Assembly: GCA_037349315.1 (NCBI GenBank)
Contig: JBAIAC010000059.1
Location: 26,134,501 to 26,198,500 of the forward strand
Direction: 5' to 3'
DNA length: 64,000 nt
Origin: Chelydra serpentina
Lineage: Eukaryota; Chordata; Testudines; Chelydridae
Part shown: piece by piece, positions 32,140-41,935 of the stretch
How positions within the stretch are numbered: the stretch's first letter is position 1
How the letters are laid out: each line of letters starts with the position of its first letter
Program-made: the position numbers and the translations under genes
The notes under the pieces: generated by a model
Told to the model about the DNA's origin: nothing
Database searches by the model: none
What the model saw: only the letters and a program-made list of their open reading frames with translations

Positions 32140-32708
32140 ATGCAACCTTGAGATCTCCTCCATCCTTCTTATCACGGGCTGAGAGACTCCAAAGGCTCAG
32201 GAAGAGGTCCAGAAGAACGAAAGAAGACATGCTGCAGGAAGTTATGAAACAGTCTCTTAAAGAGAATCAAAAGGCTCGGGAGTGGAGGGAGAGTGAAAGC
32301 AGGCTCCGCCAGGAAAACGCAGTGCAGCGGCAGCAAAGCATGCAGCTCCGGCACGAAAGAACAAAGGAACTGATTAGCATCTTGGCGCACCAAGCGGACT
32401 CTATCCAGGCGCTCGTCGCCATGCAGGCGGAGCAGTACCGCCCCCGCCCCCCCCTGCAGCCAGTGTCCCAAAACACTTGTGCCCCCATGTCACCACCTGC
32501 CCACTTCACCCAACATCCAGGTTCGTATCGCCCACACCAGATGCCCCCAACACCTGTAGCTTCACCAGACAGCCCTGGAAACTATGACCCTTACCCACTG
32601 CACTCAACTCCAATCCCGAATTATAGACATTCTGAAGTGCAGCACTCACTGCACAGCACTCCAGACAGGAAGCCCGAGTATGAAAGCAGGACATACCATA
32701 CCCTGTGA
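32140..32708 (+). CDS. Harbinger B Myb/SANT-like protein, exon 2
   Basis: Acceptor GCATTTTGCCTTCCAG immediately before 32140. Encodes RLQRLRKRSRRTKEDMLQEV (basic helix, matching QIRRRKKRTRDDMF in A and C), then a long charged coiled-coil-like stretch (KENQKAREWRESESRL, RHERTKELISILAHQADS). A Pro/His/Ser-rich tail ends at 32706-32708. The frame is open throughout. An AATAAA lies near 32800. Confidence 0.75.
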
Positions 32709-32980
32709 TTGAACCCTTCCCCACACCACCCACCACCCCCTTGCCCTTTCTGTCTCACAAGCAGTTGTGTTTCTTTTTAATACATGTATTTTCTCTGTAA
32801 TAAACGCATTCTTTGGATGTGCAAACAGTCTTTATTATTGCATAAGGAAAAAAGATACCTTAGCCCAGGAAAGAAACAGGCAACGCAAGTGAGCTGAGCA
32901 TGCACAAATCAGCTTAGCAAAGACAGATAACTGATAACATTGGAACCACTTCACTTCAGGGTCGTGCAGGGCAGCACACA

Positions 32981-34228
32981 TTACTGGTGGTTTTCAGCCT
33001 CAAATTTCTCCCTCAAGGCATCCCTGATCCTTGCAGCCCCACGCTGGGCCCCTGTAATAGCCCTGCTCTCTGGCTGTGCAAATTCAGCCTCCAGGTGTTG
33101 AACCTCTGAGGTTCATGCCTGAGTGAACATTTCACCCTTCCCTTCACAAATATTATGGAGGGTACAGCACGCGGATATAACCGCGGGGATGCTGTGTTCG
33201 GCCAAGTCCAGCTTCCCATATAGAGATCGCCAGCGGCCCTTCAAACGGCCAAAAGCACACTCCACAGTCATTCTGCACCGGCTCAGCCTGTAGTTGAACC
33301 GTTCCTTGCTGGTGTCAAGGCTCCCTGTGTAGGGTTTCATGAGCCACGGCATTAAAGGGTACGCAGGGTCTCCAAGGATCACAGTGGGCATTTCAATTTC
33401 CCCTACCGTGATCTTCCGGTCTGGGAAAAAAGTCCCGGACTGCATCTTCCGGAACAGGGCAGTGTTCCAAAAGATGCGTGTGTCATGCACCTTTCCAGGC
33501 CAGCCTGCGTTGATGGCAATGAAACGCCCATGGTGATCCACAAGCACCTTGAGAACCATGGAGAAATACCCCATCCGATTAATGTACTCGGATGCTAGGT
33601 GGGGTGGTGCCAGAATAGGAATATGCGTCCCATCTATCGCCCCTCCGCAGTTAGGGAAACCCATTTGTTCAAAGCCAGCCACAATGCCCTGCACGTTACC
33701 CGGAGTCACGGTTCTTCTGAGCAGGATGTGATTAATGGCCTTGCAAACTTGCATCAGCATGACTCCAACAGTCAACTTTCCCACTCCAAACTGGTTCGCT
33801 ACTGATCGATAGCAGTCCGGAGTTGCGAGCTTCCAGATTGCAATAGCCACCCGCTTCGCCACCGTCAGGGCAGCTCTCAATCTCGTGTCCTTGCGCTGCA
33901 GGGCGGGGGCGAGCTCCTCACACAATCCCATGAAAGTAGCTTTTCTCATCCGAAAGTTCTGCACCCACTGCTCGTCATCCCAGACTTGCATGACAATGTG
34001 ATCCCACCACTCTGTGCTGGTTTCCCGAGCCCAAAAGCGGCGTTCCACTGTGCATAGCATGTCCGTGAATGCCACAAGCAAGTTCGTGTCGTACGTGTTT
34101 TGCGTGACAATTTCATCATCATCGTCGGACTCCTCGCTGTCATTGTGGATCTTAAGGAAGAGCTCGACTGCCAAACGTGACGTGCTGGCGAGACTCGTCA
34201 GTATTTTGCTCACCAGGTCGGGATCCAT
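32981..34228 (-). pseudogene. Harbinger B DDE nuclease, one premature TGA
   Basis: A 415-codon frame with the ATG at 34228 and the natural TAA at 32981-32983, interrupted only by TGA at 33113-33115 (codon 372). There Harbinger C has Trp (FMQGWEVE), so the lesion is probably TGG to TGA. Landmarks: RRFWARETSTEWWDHIVMQV, QFGVGKLTVGVM, GGAIDGTHIPILAPP (first Asp), INAGWPGKVHDTRIF (second Asp), ILGDPAYPLMPWLMKPYTGS and VECAFGRLKGRWR (Glu). All three catalytic residues precede the stop, so a truncated protein of 371 residues would keep the DDE core but lose the last ~43 residues. Confidence 0.88.
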
Positions 34229-34613
34229 TTTCCCGCTGACTGAAATGGAGCACAGATCGCGCTACAAAGAAACAGTTGAAAAATGGCGCAAATTGTGGCC
34301 GGAAACACAGGGATTGCTGGGATGCGAAGCGATGCATCACGGGGCGTTGGGACAGGACCCTGAATGCACCATACTCCATGCCCCCTTCCCACAACCCACG
34401 GCGCCAGAATTGGAAGAGGTGTTCTGTGGGATACCTGCCCATAATGCACCACTCCCAAAACTGCTGCAAGTGCCGCAAATGTAGCCACGTTAGTGCTCGT
34501 TACTGCGCTGGCGGCTGCCAGTGTGGACAGGCTGCAGCGCTTTCCCTACTCAGCTGTACGAAGACGGGTTTAATTCACAGCGCTGTACATCTGCAAGTGT
34601 AGCCAAGGCCTTA

Positions 34614-34949
34614 GGCTCTGACGGAGTCCATTCTTCAGGAAGAGTTTTTCCTTAGGAATTTGGTGCTGGGCTGAGATTTCTCAAAGAGGAGCCCGCCCAG
34701 TGTGCTGTCTGACCATCTCATTCCAAAACAGTGCATTCCAAAACAGTCTGGGTAAATATGACAAGTTTACCCAGACTCCCTGTCACAAATTTCTTCTCCA
34801 ATCTGCAAGGTACTGGACTCCTGCCACCACTTGGCTGAGGGTAATGCTAGGGTCAGTACAGGCCACAGGGGTTAGAAGAAGAATGAGAAACAATACACAC
34901 AGACAGTCCCTGCCCTGAGGATCCCACAATCTAAATACACTAGACAGAG
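34614..34949. other. No recognisable feature
   Basis: Unique-looking DNA between Harbinger B and a MIR. Contains a small internal repeat of CATTCCAAAACAGT near 34720-34745. Confidence 0.45.
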
Positions 34950-35075
34950 AAAAGATGCGGAAAGGAAATATTATTATCCTTATTTTTCAAATGGAGAATT
35001 GAGACCCATAAGAGACTGAATGACTTGCCCAATGTCATAGAGAGTCTGAGTTTTGATCCAGTGATTGAATTACAT
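34950..35075 (+). mobile_element. MIR SINE fragment
   Basis: TATTATTATCCTTATTTTTC, then GAATGACTTGCCCAATGTCA and TTGATCCAG follow the MIR core order. Old and diverged. Confidence 0.7.
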
Positions 35076-35511
35076 GACCAGCCTTTCTCTTCCCTTGTGT
35101 TTCTGTTTCAGAAGTGCTTTTTTAATAGTTGAGGCTCTTAAGGAAGAGCTACTTAACTCTTGTACCATCTGGAACGTAGGCATTGTTTTTACATTCAGCT
35201 TTAGGTGCAGTGAAATAGAGTGATCCAGTCCAGAGAGGAGAAGTGGATTGAACAATATGGCTAGCTCCTTGTCTGGGCAGAATGTGTGAAATTTCTGAGC
35301 AAACTGGCAATTCCTAATTAAACTATCATTTAGTGTTAAAATCAGAATTATACAATGACTTTAAACAGGGAAAAATGACTCCAGTTGCTTGGGATAGTTT
35401 GACCCTAATCTCAGACACAAAAGAAGACTCTACAGAGCTAGAAATAAGAAACTAATAATAAACTCCTGGAAAAAAAATCCTAGAAAATGGTGAAACATAA
35501 GAAATGGAGAA
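35076..35511. other. No recognisable feature
   Basis: AT-rich DNA up to the TAA duplication of Harbinger C. Nothing named. Confidence 0.45.
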
Positions 35512-35892
35512 TAAGGGTATGTCTACACTACGGTACTAGTTCGATTTCTGTGAAACCGAACTTGTGAACCCGATATTTCCATGTCGATTGTTCGAATCCA
35601 CACCAGGGATGTTTATTCGAATGTCCGAGTCCACAGTAGGGGGGCAAGCGTCGACATTGCAAGCGGTGCACTGTGGGTAGCTATCCCACAGTTCCCGCAG
35701 TCCCGCCTGCCCACTGGAATTCTGGGTGTAGCCCCCAGTGCCTTGTGGGAACGAAATTGTGTCAAGGGTCGGTATACGTACATTTCGTCACTCGACCCAC
35801 ACTTCCGCCTTCCCTACGTGAAAGCGCCGGCGGGGAATGAATTCGCGCCCTTTTCCTGTGGCTGATAGCTCGGACGCCACTGGACAGTGAGC

Positions 35893-37176
35893 ATGGAGAC
35901 CTCCGCGATTATCGCAGATGTTCTGTCCGTAGCCAACAACTCGCGCCTTATAGCGCACCTTTTCCAGACTCTGTTGCAGAGAAATCGGGAGAGGAGACAA
36001 CGTAATCTCCGGGAGTACTTAGACTTTGAAAGGGGCATTGATCTCTTGCAAAGCACTGGACCCCGGACCCTAGAGATCATGGTGGCAATGGGTCATGTTG
36101 ATCCCGTGGAACGGCGATGCTGGGCAAGGGAAACAAGCACTGACTGGTGGGACCGCATAGTGATGCAGGTATGGGATGAGTCCCAGTGGCTGCGAAACTT
36201 TCGGATGCGTAAGTGCACTTTTATGGAACTTTGTGAGTTGCTGTCCCCTGCCCTGAAGCGCCAGGACACCCGGATGCGAGCTGCCCTCACTATCCAGAAG
36301 CGAGTGGCCATAGCCCTGTGGAAGCTTGCAACCCCTGACAGCTACCGGTCAGTAGCGAACCAATTTGGAGTGGGCAAGTCTACCGTGGGGGTTGCTGTGA
36401 TGCAGGTAGCCCGTGCAATCGTTGACCTGCTGCTCCACAAAGTAGTGACCCTGGGAGACGTGCAGGCGATCATAGATGGCTTCGCTGCAATGGGATTCCC
36501 AAACTGCGGTGGGGCCATAGATGGGACACACATCCCTATCCTGGGACCGGAGCACCAGGGTGGCCAGTATATTAACCGGAAGGGCTATTTTTCTATGGTT
36601 CTGCAAGCACTAGTGGACCACAAAGGACGTTTTACAAACATCAATGTTGGGTGGCCAGGAAAGGTTCATGATGCTCGTGTTTTCAAGAACTCTGGTCTGT
36701 TTAGACGCCTGCAACAGGGGGTTTATTTCCCCGATCACAAAATCACTGTTGGGGAGGTGGAGATGCCAACAGTGATCCTGGGGGACCCTGCCTACCCGCT
36801 AATGCCATGGCTCATGAAGCCATACACGGGAGCCCTGGACACTGAAAAGGAACTCTTTAATTACCGCCTGAGCAAGTGCAGAATGGTGGTGGAGTGTGCC
36901 TTTGGCCGTCTCAAGGCAAGATGGCGAAGCTTACTTACTCGCTCCGACCTCAGCCCTAAAAATATCCCCATTGTGATTGCGGCGTGCTGTGTGCTCCACA
37001 ATCTGTGTGAGATCAAGGGGGAGACATTTATGCAGGGCTGGGAGGTTGAGGCAAATCGACTAGCAGCAGATTACGCTCAGCCAGACACCAGAGCCATTCG
37101 AAGATCACAGCGGGAGGCGGTCCGCATCCGTGAAGCTTTGAAAGCTCGCTTCCAGACAGAGCGGGTTAACCATTGA
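35893..37176 (+). CDS. Harbinger C DDE nuclease (HARBI1-like), intact
   Basis: A 427-residue open frame starting METSAIIADVLSVANNSRL. PIF/Harbinger nucleases cut at the element ends and insert into a 3-bp target with the help of the Myb-like partner. Landmarks: RRCWARETSTDWWDRIVMQV, LCELLSPALKRQDTRMRAAL, a helix-turn-helix-like YRSVANQFGVGKSTVGVAV, CGGAIDGTHIPILGP (catalytic Asp 1), INVGWPGKVHDARVF (Asp 2), ILGDPAYPLMPWLMKPYTGA, VECAFGRLKARWR (Glu) and a C-terminal AIRRSQREAVRIREAL. Length matches HARBI1-type nucleases with an N-terminal extension. It lies inside TIRs with a target duplication, so it is a transposon gene and not host HARBI1. Confidence 0.93.
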   Translation: METSAIIADVLSVANNSRLIAHLFQTLLQRNRERRQRNLREYLDFERGIDLLQSTGPRTLEIMVAMGHVDPVERRCWARETSTDWWDRIVMQVWDESQWLRNFRMRKCTFMELCELLSPALKRQDTRMRAALTIQKRVAIALWKLATPDSYRSVANQFGVGKSTVGVAVMQVARAIVDLLLHKVVTLGDVQAIIDGFAAMGFPNCGGAIDGTHIPILGPEHQGGQYINRKGYFSMVLQALVDHKGRFTNINVGWPGKVHDARVFKNSGLFRRLQQGVYFPDHKITVGEVEMPTVILGDPAYPLMPWLMKPYTGALDTEKELFNYRLSKCRMVVECAFGRLKARWRSLLTRSDLSPKNIPIVIAACCVLHNLCEIKGETFMQGWEVEANRLAADYAQPDTRAIRRSQREAVRIREALKARFQTERVNH

Positions 37177-37946
37177 CTGCTCCACTTCCGTAAACAGATA
37201 CTGGACCTACCCCTGTCCCTTTACACATGTCCCGTTGCCCATCCTCCCATTACCAACCGCCTTCCCCCTCCTTGGATCAACGCTGTAAAGTCACGGTAAA
37301 GGAAAGATTTTTTTGTTTGAACGTGTTCCTGTACTTCTTCTTGGGTAATGATTATCACCGTGTAGGCATACGGCGGTTGGGGGGAGGTTTGGTTGGGGAA
37401 CACTTCCCTTCAAAGGGGAAGCTGTTGATCCTGCCCAAAGCGCAGTGCCAAGAGGTGTTCCGCTTGCTTATAGGGACCATCAACCTCTTCTAATCCCATG
37501 TGTGTGTGGTGGTGTCTATGTGCCTTTTACGTATTGAGTATCGCCAACGGATCACACAGTGCATTGATCTATCCAGCAGGCTACTGTCAGCCGCAAAAGA
37601 TCAGCGACCACCCTCGCCAAACATACAGTGCACCACCCAACCCCCAACCCCACGTTTAGAACGTAGAAACCAGCACAACGAAGGAAAGGTGTGCTTAATG
37701 CATGCAATGTGTACTGTGCTTGTCACTTCAGCAGTTAACCTGTCTGCACCCTCGTTTGTGCTCCCATTCTCTGCACTTAAAAACTATGTTAACCACTACC
37801 CAGAGATACAAACTGTCCCGTTTAAAACACTCAGGGAAACATTGGTGAACCAAAAAACAAGATTTATTCAACAAAACAGTAACTTCACATGGAACCTGGG
37901 AAGGGAGGTGCTCAGGGGTGCTGCTGGATGGAGAGGAGGGAAAAGT

Positions 37947-38428
37947 CTATGGTTTTGGGAATGACAGCCTTCTGCTGTTGCAGCGGTCTGCAGGGGTGGA
38001 TTGAGTATTTCCACGCACCCTGGCTCCCCTTGTCCTAGTGACTTTTGGGGAGGAAGCCACTGGACTTGGTGGCGGGGGAGGGCGGCTTGAAAGAACGTAC
38101 AGAGGCGCTCTTTCCTCATGTCTCCTGTCCTGGAGAATATCCACCAGGCGCCGGAGCGTGTCTGTTTGCTCCCTCATGATTCCCAGCATTGTTTGGGTCG
38201 CCTGCTGATCCTCCTGCCGCCACCTGTCCTCACGCGCTTCAGCCCTCTGCTCCCGTTCCCTGGCTGCTCGCTCGTACCGTGCGAAGTCCTCTCTGCGCTG
38301 TGCCGCCTCCCTCTGTGACAGCATCACTAATTCCGAGAACATGTCGTCCCTGGTTCTCTTTTTGCGCCGCCTTATCTGGACTAGGCCATGGGTGGGAGAA
38401 GCACGGGTTGGGTGGGAGACACTCACAG
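37947..38428 (-). CDS. Harbinger C Myb/SANT-like protein, exon 2
   Basis: Acceptor TTTATCCCACAG|CT on the minus strand. The frame reads VSVSHPTRASPTHGLVQIRR, RKKRTRDDMFSEL, then a long Glu/Arg/Gln-rich helix (ARYERAAREREQRAEARE, QTDTLRRLVDILQDRR) and a proline-rich tail ending at 37947. With exon 1 the protein would be about 379 residues. The charged helix is a likely dimerisation or partner-contact segment (inference). Confidence 0.82.
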
Positions 38429-38799
38429 CTGTGGGATAAATGAAAGGGAGTGAATTCCTCAGACAGATACTTTTTCAAGAACAATGACCATACTCTTTCA
38501 CCGTGAATAGGACCAAAGACAGTGCCTATCACATGTACACGTACTACAAGGTCAAATAATATGCCTTAAGGCTGAGTGAGTGTCTAGGGTCCCGGTATAC
38601 GGATCCCAGAGGCCTTTCCGTACACAGAAAATCACCTCTCTGAAAACCATGGTAAGCTGCTTACTTACGACTGCTGTGAGATTGCTTCACAGCACTGCTC
38701 TACTCCCATGTCTCCCTCAGTGTTCCTGGCGGCGGTCAGTAGCTGCTGCTGGCCAAACCGGTAATCTACGGCGGCTGTCCTAAACCCCCCCCCCCCCGT

Positions 38800-39270
38800 C
38801 CGCGTTGCCGCTGCAGGGAACCAAAAATGCCCGGGAACCGCTCAGCGTGAACGGCTCGCCTACCCTTCCCCCCCCCTCAGCGTGGCCGCTCCAGGGACCC
38901 AAAAATGGCCGCGAACTGCTCTGCGTGAACGGCTCGCCTACCCTTCCCCCCCCTCAGCGTGGCCGCTCCAGGGACCCAAAAATGGCCGCGAACTGCTCTG
39001 CGTGAACGGCTCGCCTACCCTTCCCCCCCCTCACCGTGGCCGCTCCAGGGACCCAAAAATGGCCGCGAACCGCTCTGCGTGAACGGCTCGCCTACCCTTC
39101 CCCCCCTCCGCGTGGCCGCTCTAGGCAATGTAAAATGCCCGCGAACCGCTCAGCGTGAACGGCTCGCCTACCCTCCCCCCCCTCAGCGTGGCTGCTCTAG
39201 GGAATCAAAAATGCCCGCGAACCGCTCAGCATGAACGGCTCGCCTATCCTATCCCCGGTTTAGCGTTGCC
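38800..39270 (+). repeat. 77-bp minisatellite in the Harbinger C Myb intron
   Basis: About six copies of a 77-base unit containing CGTGAACGGCTCGCCTACCC, TCAGCGTGGCCGCTCCAGGG and AAAAATGGCCGCGAAC. Periods at 38882, 38959 and so on are exact; the outer copies are more diverged. GC-rich with several CpGs and C-runs. There are no unique spacers, so it is a tandem repeat. Confidence 0.9.
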
Positions 39271-39425
39271 GGTCCCCGGGACTGTCACTTCCCGCGCACC
39301 GATATGCACTACTGGTTTTGCTCCAGAGCCCCTACCACCACGCGGTAACGTAAACTGCCGGGTGTCTGTCTGTAAGGGGAAAAGGAAGCATGCAGTATAC
39401 TAATTATACTACTCATTCGAACCAG

Positions 39426-39722
39426 GACCCCATGACTGATATCACTCTGATGAGGATTACGGAGACAGAGAAAAACTGCATGCTGAGTCAATGCAAGCAA
39501 ACCCCGGGGCCGTATGCTGCCATGCTATGCAAGGCAATGATACCAGAGTACCTGCTGCTTGCATGGCGCGGGAAAGTATCCTACCATGGAGGAGACAATA
39601 AGGCAGCTCTCCCAGTGAACGTGCTAGACAAGCTATCGCTGTACCTTCAAGACAGCTTCTCTGAGATCTCTGCTGGTGATTACACCTCTATCCCCATACA
39701 TATTGACAGACTTTTCGAATAG
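39426..39722 (+). CDS. Conserved third Harbinger frame, copy C (intact)
   Basis: A 98-codon segment after the acceptor-like CGAACCAG|GACCCC; upstream ATGs in frame exist from 39390. Reads DPMTDITLMRITETEKN, TPGPYAAMLCKAMIPEYLLL, AWRGKVSYHGGDNKAALPVN, LDKLSLYLQDSFSEI and PIHIDRLFE before the stop. No domain is recognised; predicted mostly helical. Homologues lie at the same relative place in Harbingers A and B. It sits antisense inside the Myb intron, downstream of the nuclease on the same strand. It may be a third gene, a terminal exon of a spliced nuclease-strand transcript, or a captured host exon. Confidence 0.78.
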   Translation, partial: DPMTDITLMRITETEKNCMLSQCKQTPGPYAAMLCKAMIPEYLLLAWRGKVSYHGGDNKAALPVNVLDKLSLYLQDSFSEISAGDYTSIPIHIDRLFE

Positions 39723-39834
39723 TTGCACGGGAAAGCGACTCCAAGGTGAAGCGCATAAGGCCAATGAAGCCACAGTTACAGAGCGCTAACACACCATAAC
39801 TATTGTATTGAAAATAAATGTCTAAAACACTGAC

Positions 39835-40492
39835 CTGATGATCCCTCTCCTGATTCCTGGTCAGGAATGCTGCCTTGGGAGTGTTCGAAGGGCAGCGCAG
39901 TCAGGGTCAGGAATAGTTCCTGGCTGTCGGGGAAATCTCCAGGGTGACCGCTTTCGATTGCCTCGTCCCCCTGCCCTCCTTCCTCTTCTTCGCCGTCAGC
40001 GAAAACCTCCTCCGATGTGTCCGTAGAATGGACCCCATCATCGGTGTCCACGGACACTGGTGGGGTAGTTGTTGCCGCACCACCGAGCATGGCGTGCAGT
40101 GCCTCGTAAAATCGGCAAGTCTGAGGCGCTGAGCCGGAGCGTCCGTTGGACTCTTTGGTCTTTTGGTACGCCTGACGTAGCTCCTTGATTTTGACGCGGC
40201 ACTGCGTAGCATCCCGGCTGTACCCTCTCTCCGTCATAGCCTGTGAAATCTTCTCGTAAATTTTTGCATTCCGTCTTTTTGAACGGAGCTCGGCTAGGAT
40301 GGATTCATCGCCCCACACAGCGATGAGATCCAAAACCTCACGATCACTCCATGTTGGAGCTCTCTTTCTATTCACCGATGGCATCGAAACCACCGATGTA
40401 GAGCTCTGCATCATTGCCAGTGCTGCTGAGCTCGCGACTATGTCCAAAGAGGCAATGTGATTCAAAATGGCCACAGAGGAAAAAGTATTCAA
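39835..40492 (-). CDS. Harbinger C Myb/SANT-like protein, exon 1
   Basis: Encodes the DNA-binding partner of the nuclease. The ATG at 40492 is the first in frame; an inner Met (MPSVNRKRAPTWSD) could also serve. Domain: RAPTWSDREVLDLIAVWGDE, IYEKISQAMTERGYSRDATQ, RVKIKELRQAYQKTKESNG, CRFYEALHAMLGG; then an acidic DGEEEEGG stretch and SQELFLTLTALPF. The donor ATCAG|GTCAGT gives an exon of 658 bases with one base over. Exon 2 supplies two, so the join is in frame. Confidence 0.85.
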
Positions 40493-40951
40493 ATTTTCGC
40501 GGGGATTTCTCTGAGTGGCAGGTCAGAGCATCCGAGTACACAATACTGCCCTGAGCGTCCACCGAGTGGTGCACTGTGGGATAGCTCCCGGAGCTATTAG
40601 CGTCGAATTCCGTCCACAGTACCTCGCATTCGACATGCCCATTTCGATTTTGGCGCTACTCCCCTCGTCAGGGTGGAGTACCGAAATCGATTCAAGGAGC
40701 CCTTAATGTCGAAATAAACTGCTTCCTAGTGTGGACGGGTGAGGGATTAAATCGAGTTAACGCTGATAAATTCGACATAAAGTCCTAGTGTAGACCTGGC
40801 CTAAGACAAGAAGAGATGCAGGACGCTAGAGAATGTACTGGCAGAAGTGAAGGAGAACATGGGAACTCAGACACCTGAAGAGTAATCTAAAGATTAAGCA
40901 GAAGGGATTTTTTGGGAGTCGTCCAGAACAAGCAGTAACTATTTCAACACT

Positions 40952-41490
40952 ACGAAAATAAGAAAGAAAAACTTGTAGCACCTTAGAGACTAACAAATTT
41001 ATTTCAGCATAAGCTTTCATGGGTTAGTACCCACTTCATCGGATGCATGGAATGAAACATACAGTAGACAGATATTTATACAGTCAGAGAAACATGATAA
41101 GGTCGAGGTGCATAGACCAACCTTAAGAGGCTAATTAGTTGAGAGGAACCATAACAGCAGGGGAAGAAAAACCTTTGAAGTGATAAACAAGATGGTCACA
41201 CAGGTGTGAATGAGGATCGTTAACTTAAGGGAAATAGATTCAATTAACGTAATGGCCAAGCCATTCCAAATCCTTATTTAATCCGGAGGCAATGCAACCT
41301 AGTTTCCATATCAATTCGAGTTCAATAGTTTCTCTTTGAAGTGTGCTTTTGGAGTTAATCTGTCGCAACACTGCTACCCTCAAGTCTGTCACTGAGTGAT
41401 TAGGGAGGTTGAAGTGTTCTCCTACTGGTTTTTGAATGTTATGATTCCTGATGTCAGATTTATGTCCATTTATTCTTTTGCATTTCTGCT
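40952..41490 (-). repeat. Inverted Penelope tail
   Basis: Reverse complement of about 44490-45054. It includes the last part of the endonuclease (KRINGHKSDIRNHNIQKPVG, EHFNLPNHSVTDLRVAVLRQ) and the whole terminal repeat. It meets the direct pLTR near 41490, where TTTTGAAGCACACTTC begins. Confidence 0.88.
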
Positions 41491-41935
41491 TTTGAAGCAC
41501 ACTTCAAAGAGAAATTATTGAACTCGAATTGATATGCAAACTAGGCTGCATTGCCTCCGGATTAAATAAGGATTTGGAATGGCTCGGCCATTACGTTAAT
41601 TGAATCTATTTCCCTTAAGTTAATGATCCTCATTCACAGCTGTGACCATCTTGTTTATCACTTCAAAGGTTTTTCTTCCCCTGCTGTTATGGTTCCTCTC
41701 AACTAATTAGCCTCTTAAGGTTGGTCTATGCACCTCGACCTTATCATGTTTCTCTGACTGTATAAATATCTGTCTACTGTATGTTTCATTCCATGCATCT
41801 GATGAAGTGGGTACTAACCCACGAAAGCTTATGCTGAAATAAATTTGTTAGTCTCTAAGGTGCTACAAGTTTTTCTTTCTTATTTTCATTTTGCTGACAC
41901 AGACTAACACGGCTACTACACTGAAACGTATCATT
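41491..41935 (+). repeat. Penelope upstream pLTR
   Basis: Matches 44622-45060 with about ten differences, including a 2-base indel (CACAGCTGTGACC versus CACACCTGTGTGACC). Ends GACTAACACGGCTACTACAC. It probably carries the element's promoter, by analogy with other Penelope elements. Confidence 0.88.

Larger units (their letters stand above)
30540..34610. mobile_element. PIF/Harbinger transposon B
   Basis: A 4.07-kb element with inverted ends GGCCTTGGCTACACTCAC and, on the right, reverse complement GGCCTTGGCTACACTTGC, flanked by TTA at 30537-30539 and 34611-34613. The Myb/SANT-like gene is on the plus strand (30943-31422 and 32140-32708), the nuclease on the minus strand (34228-32981), and a third conserved frame on the minus strand (31850-31548). 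The subterminal regions share AGCGCTGTAACT-type repeats. It is the likely autonomous relative of the MITE at 17548. Confidence 0.92.
35515..40801. mobile_element. PIF/Harbinger transposon C, apparently intact
   Basis: A 5.29-kb element with ends GGGTATGTCTACACTACGG and TAGTGTAGACCTGGCC, flanked by TAA at 35512-35514 and 40802-40804. The nuclease is on the plus strand (35893-37176), the Myb/SANT-like gene on the minus strand in two exons (40492-39835 and 38428-37947), and a third frame on the plus strand (39426-39722). All are open and the Myb splice joins in phase. A 77-bp minisatellite lies in the Myb intron. The subterminal regions contain TCGAC-type repeats, plausible binding sites. Confidence 0.93.

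Noticed and set aside
35893..37176. Host HARBI1 gene
   Set aside because: The frame lies between inverted ends and a TAA duplication with a Myb-like gene on the other strand, so it is a transposon gene.
38800..39270. CRISPR-like array
   Set aside because: Repeats are 77 bases and directly adjacent with no unique spacers; it is a minisatellite in a vertebrate genome.
39835..40492. Host MSANTD-type gene
   Set aside because: Similar domain, but inside Harbinger C and paired with exon 2 at 37947-38428; homologues sit in Harbingers A and B.
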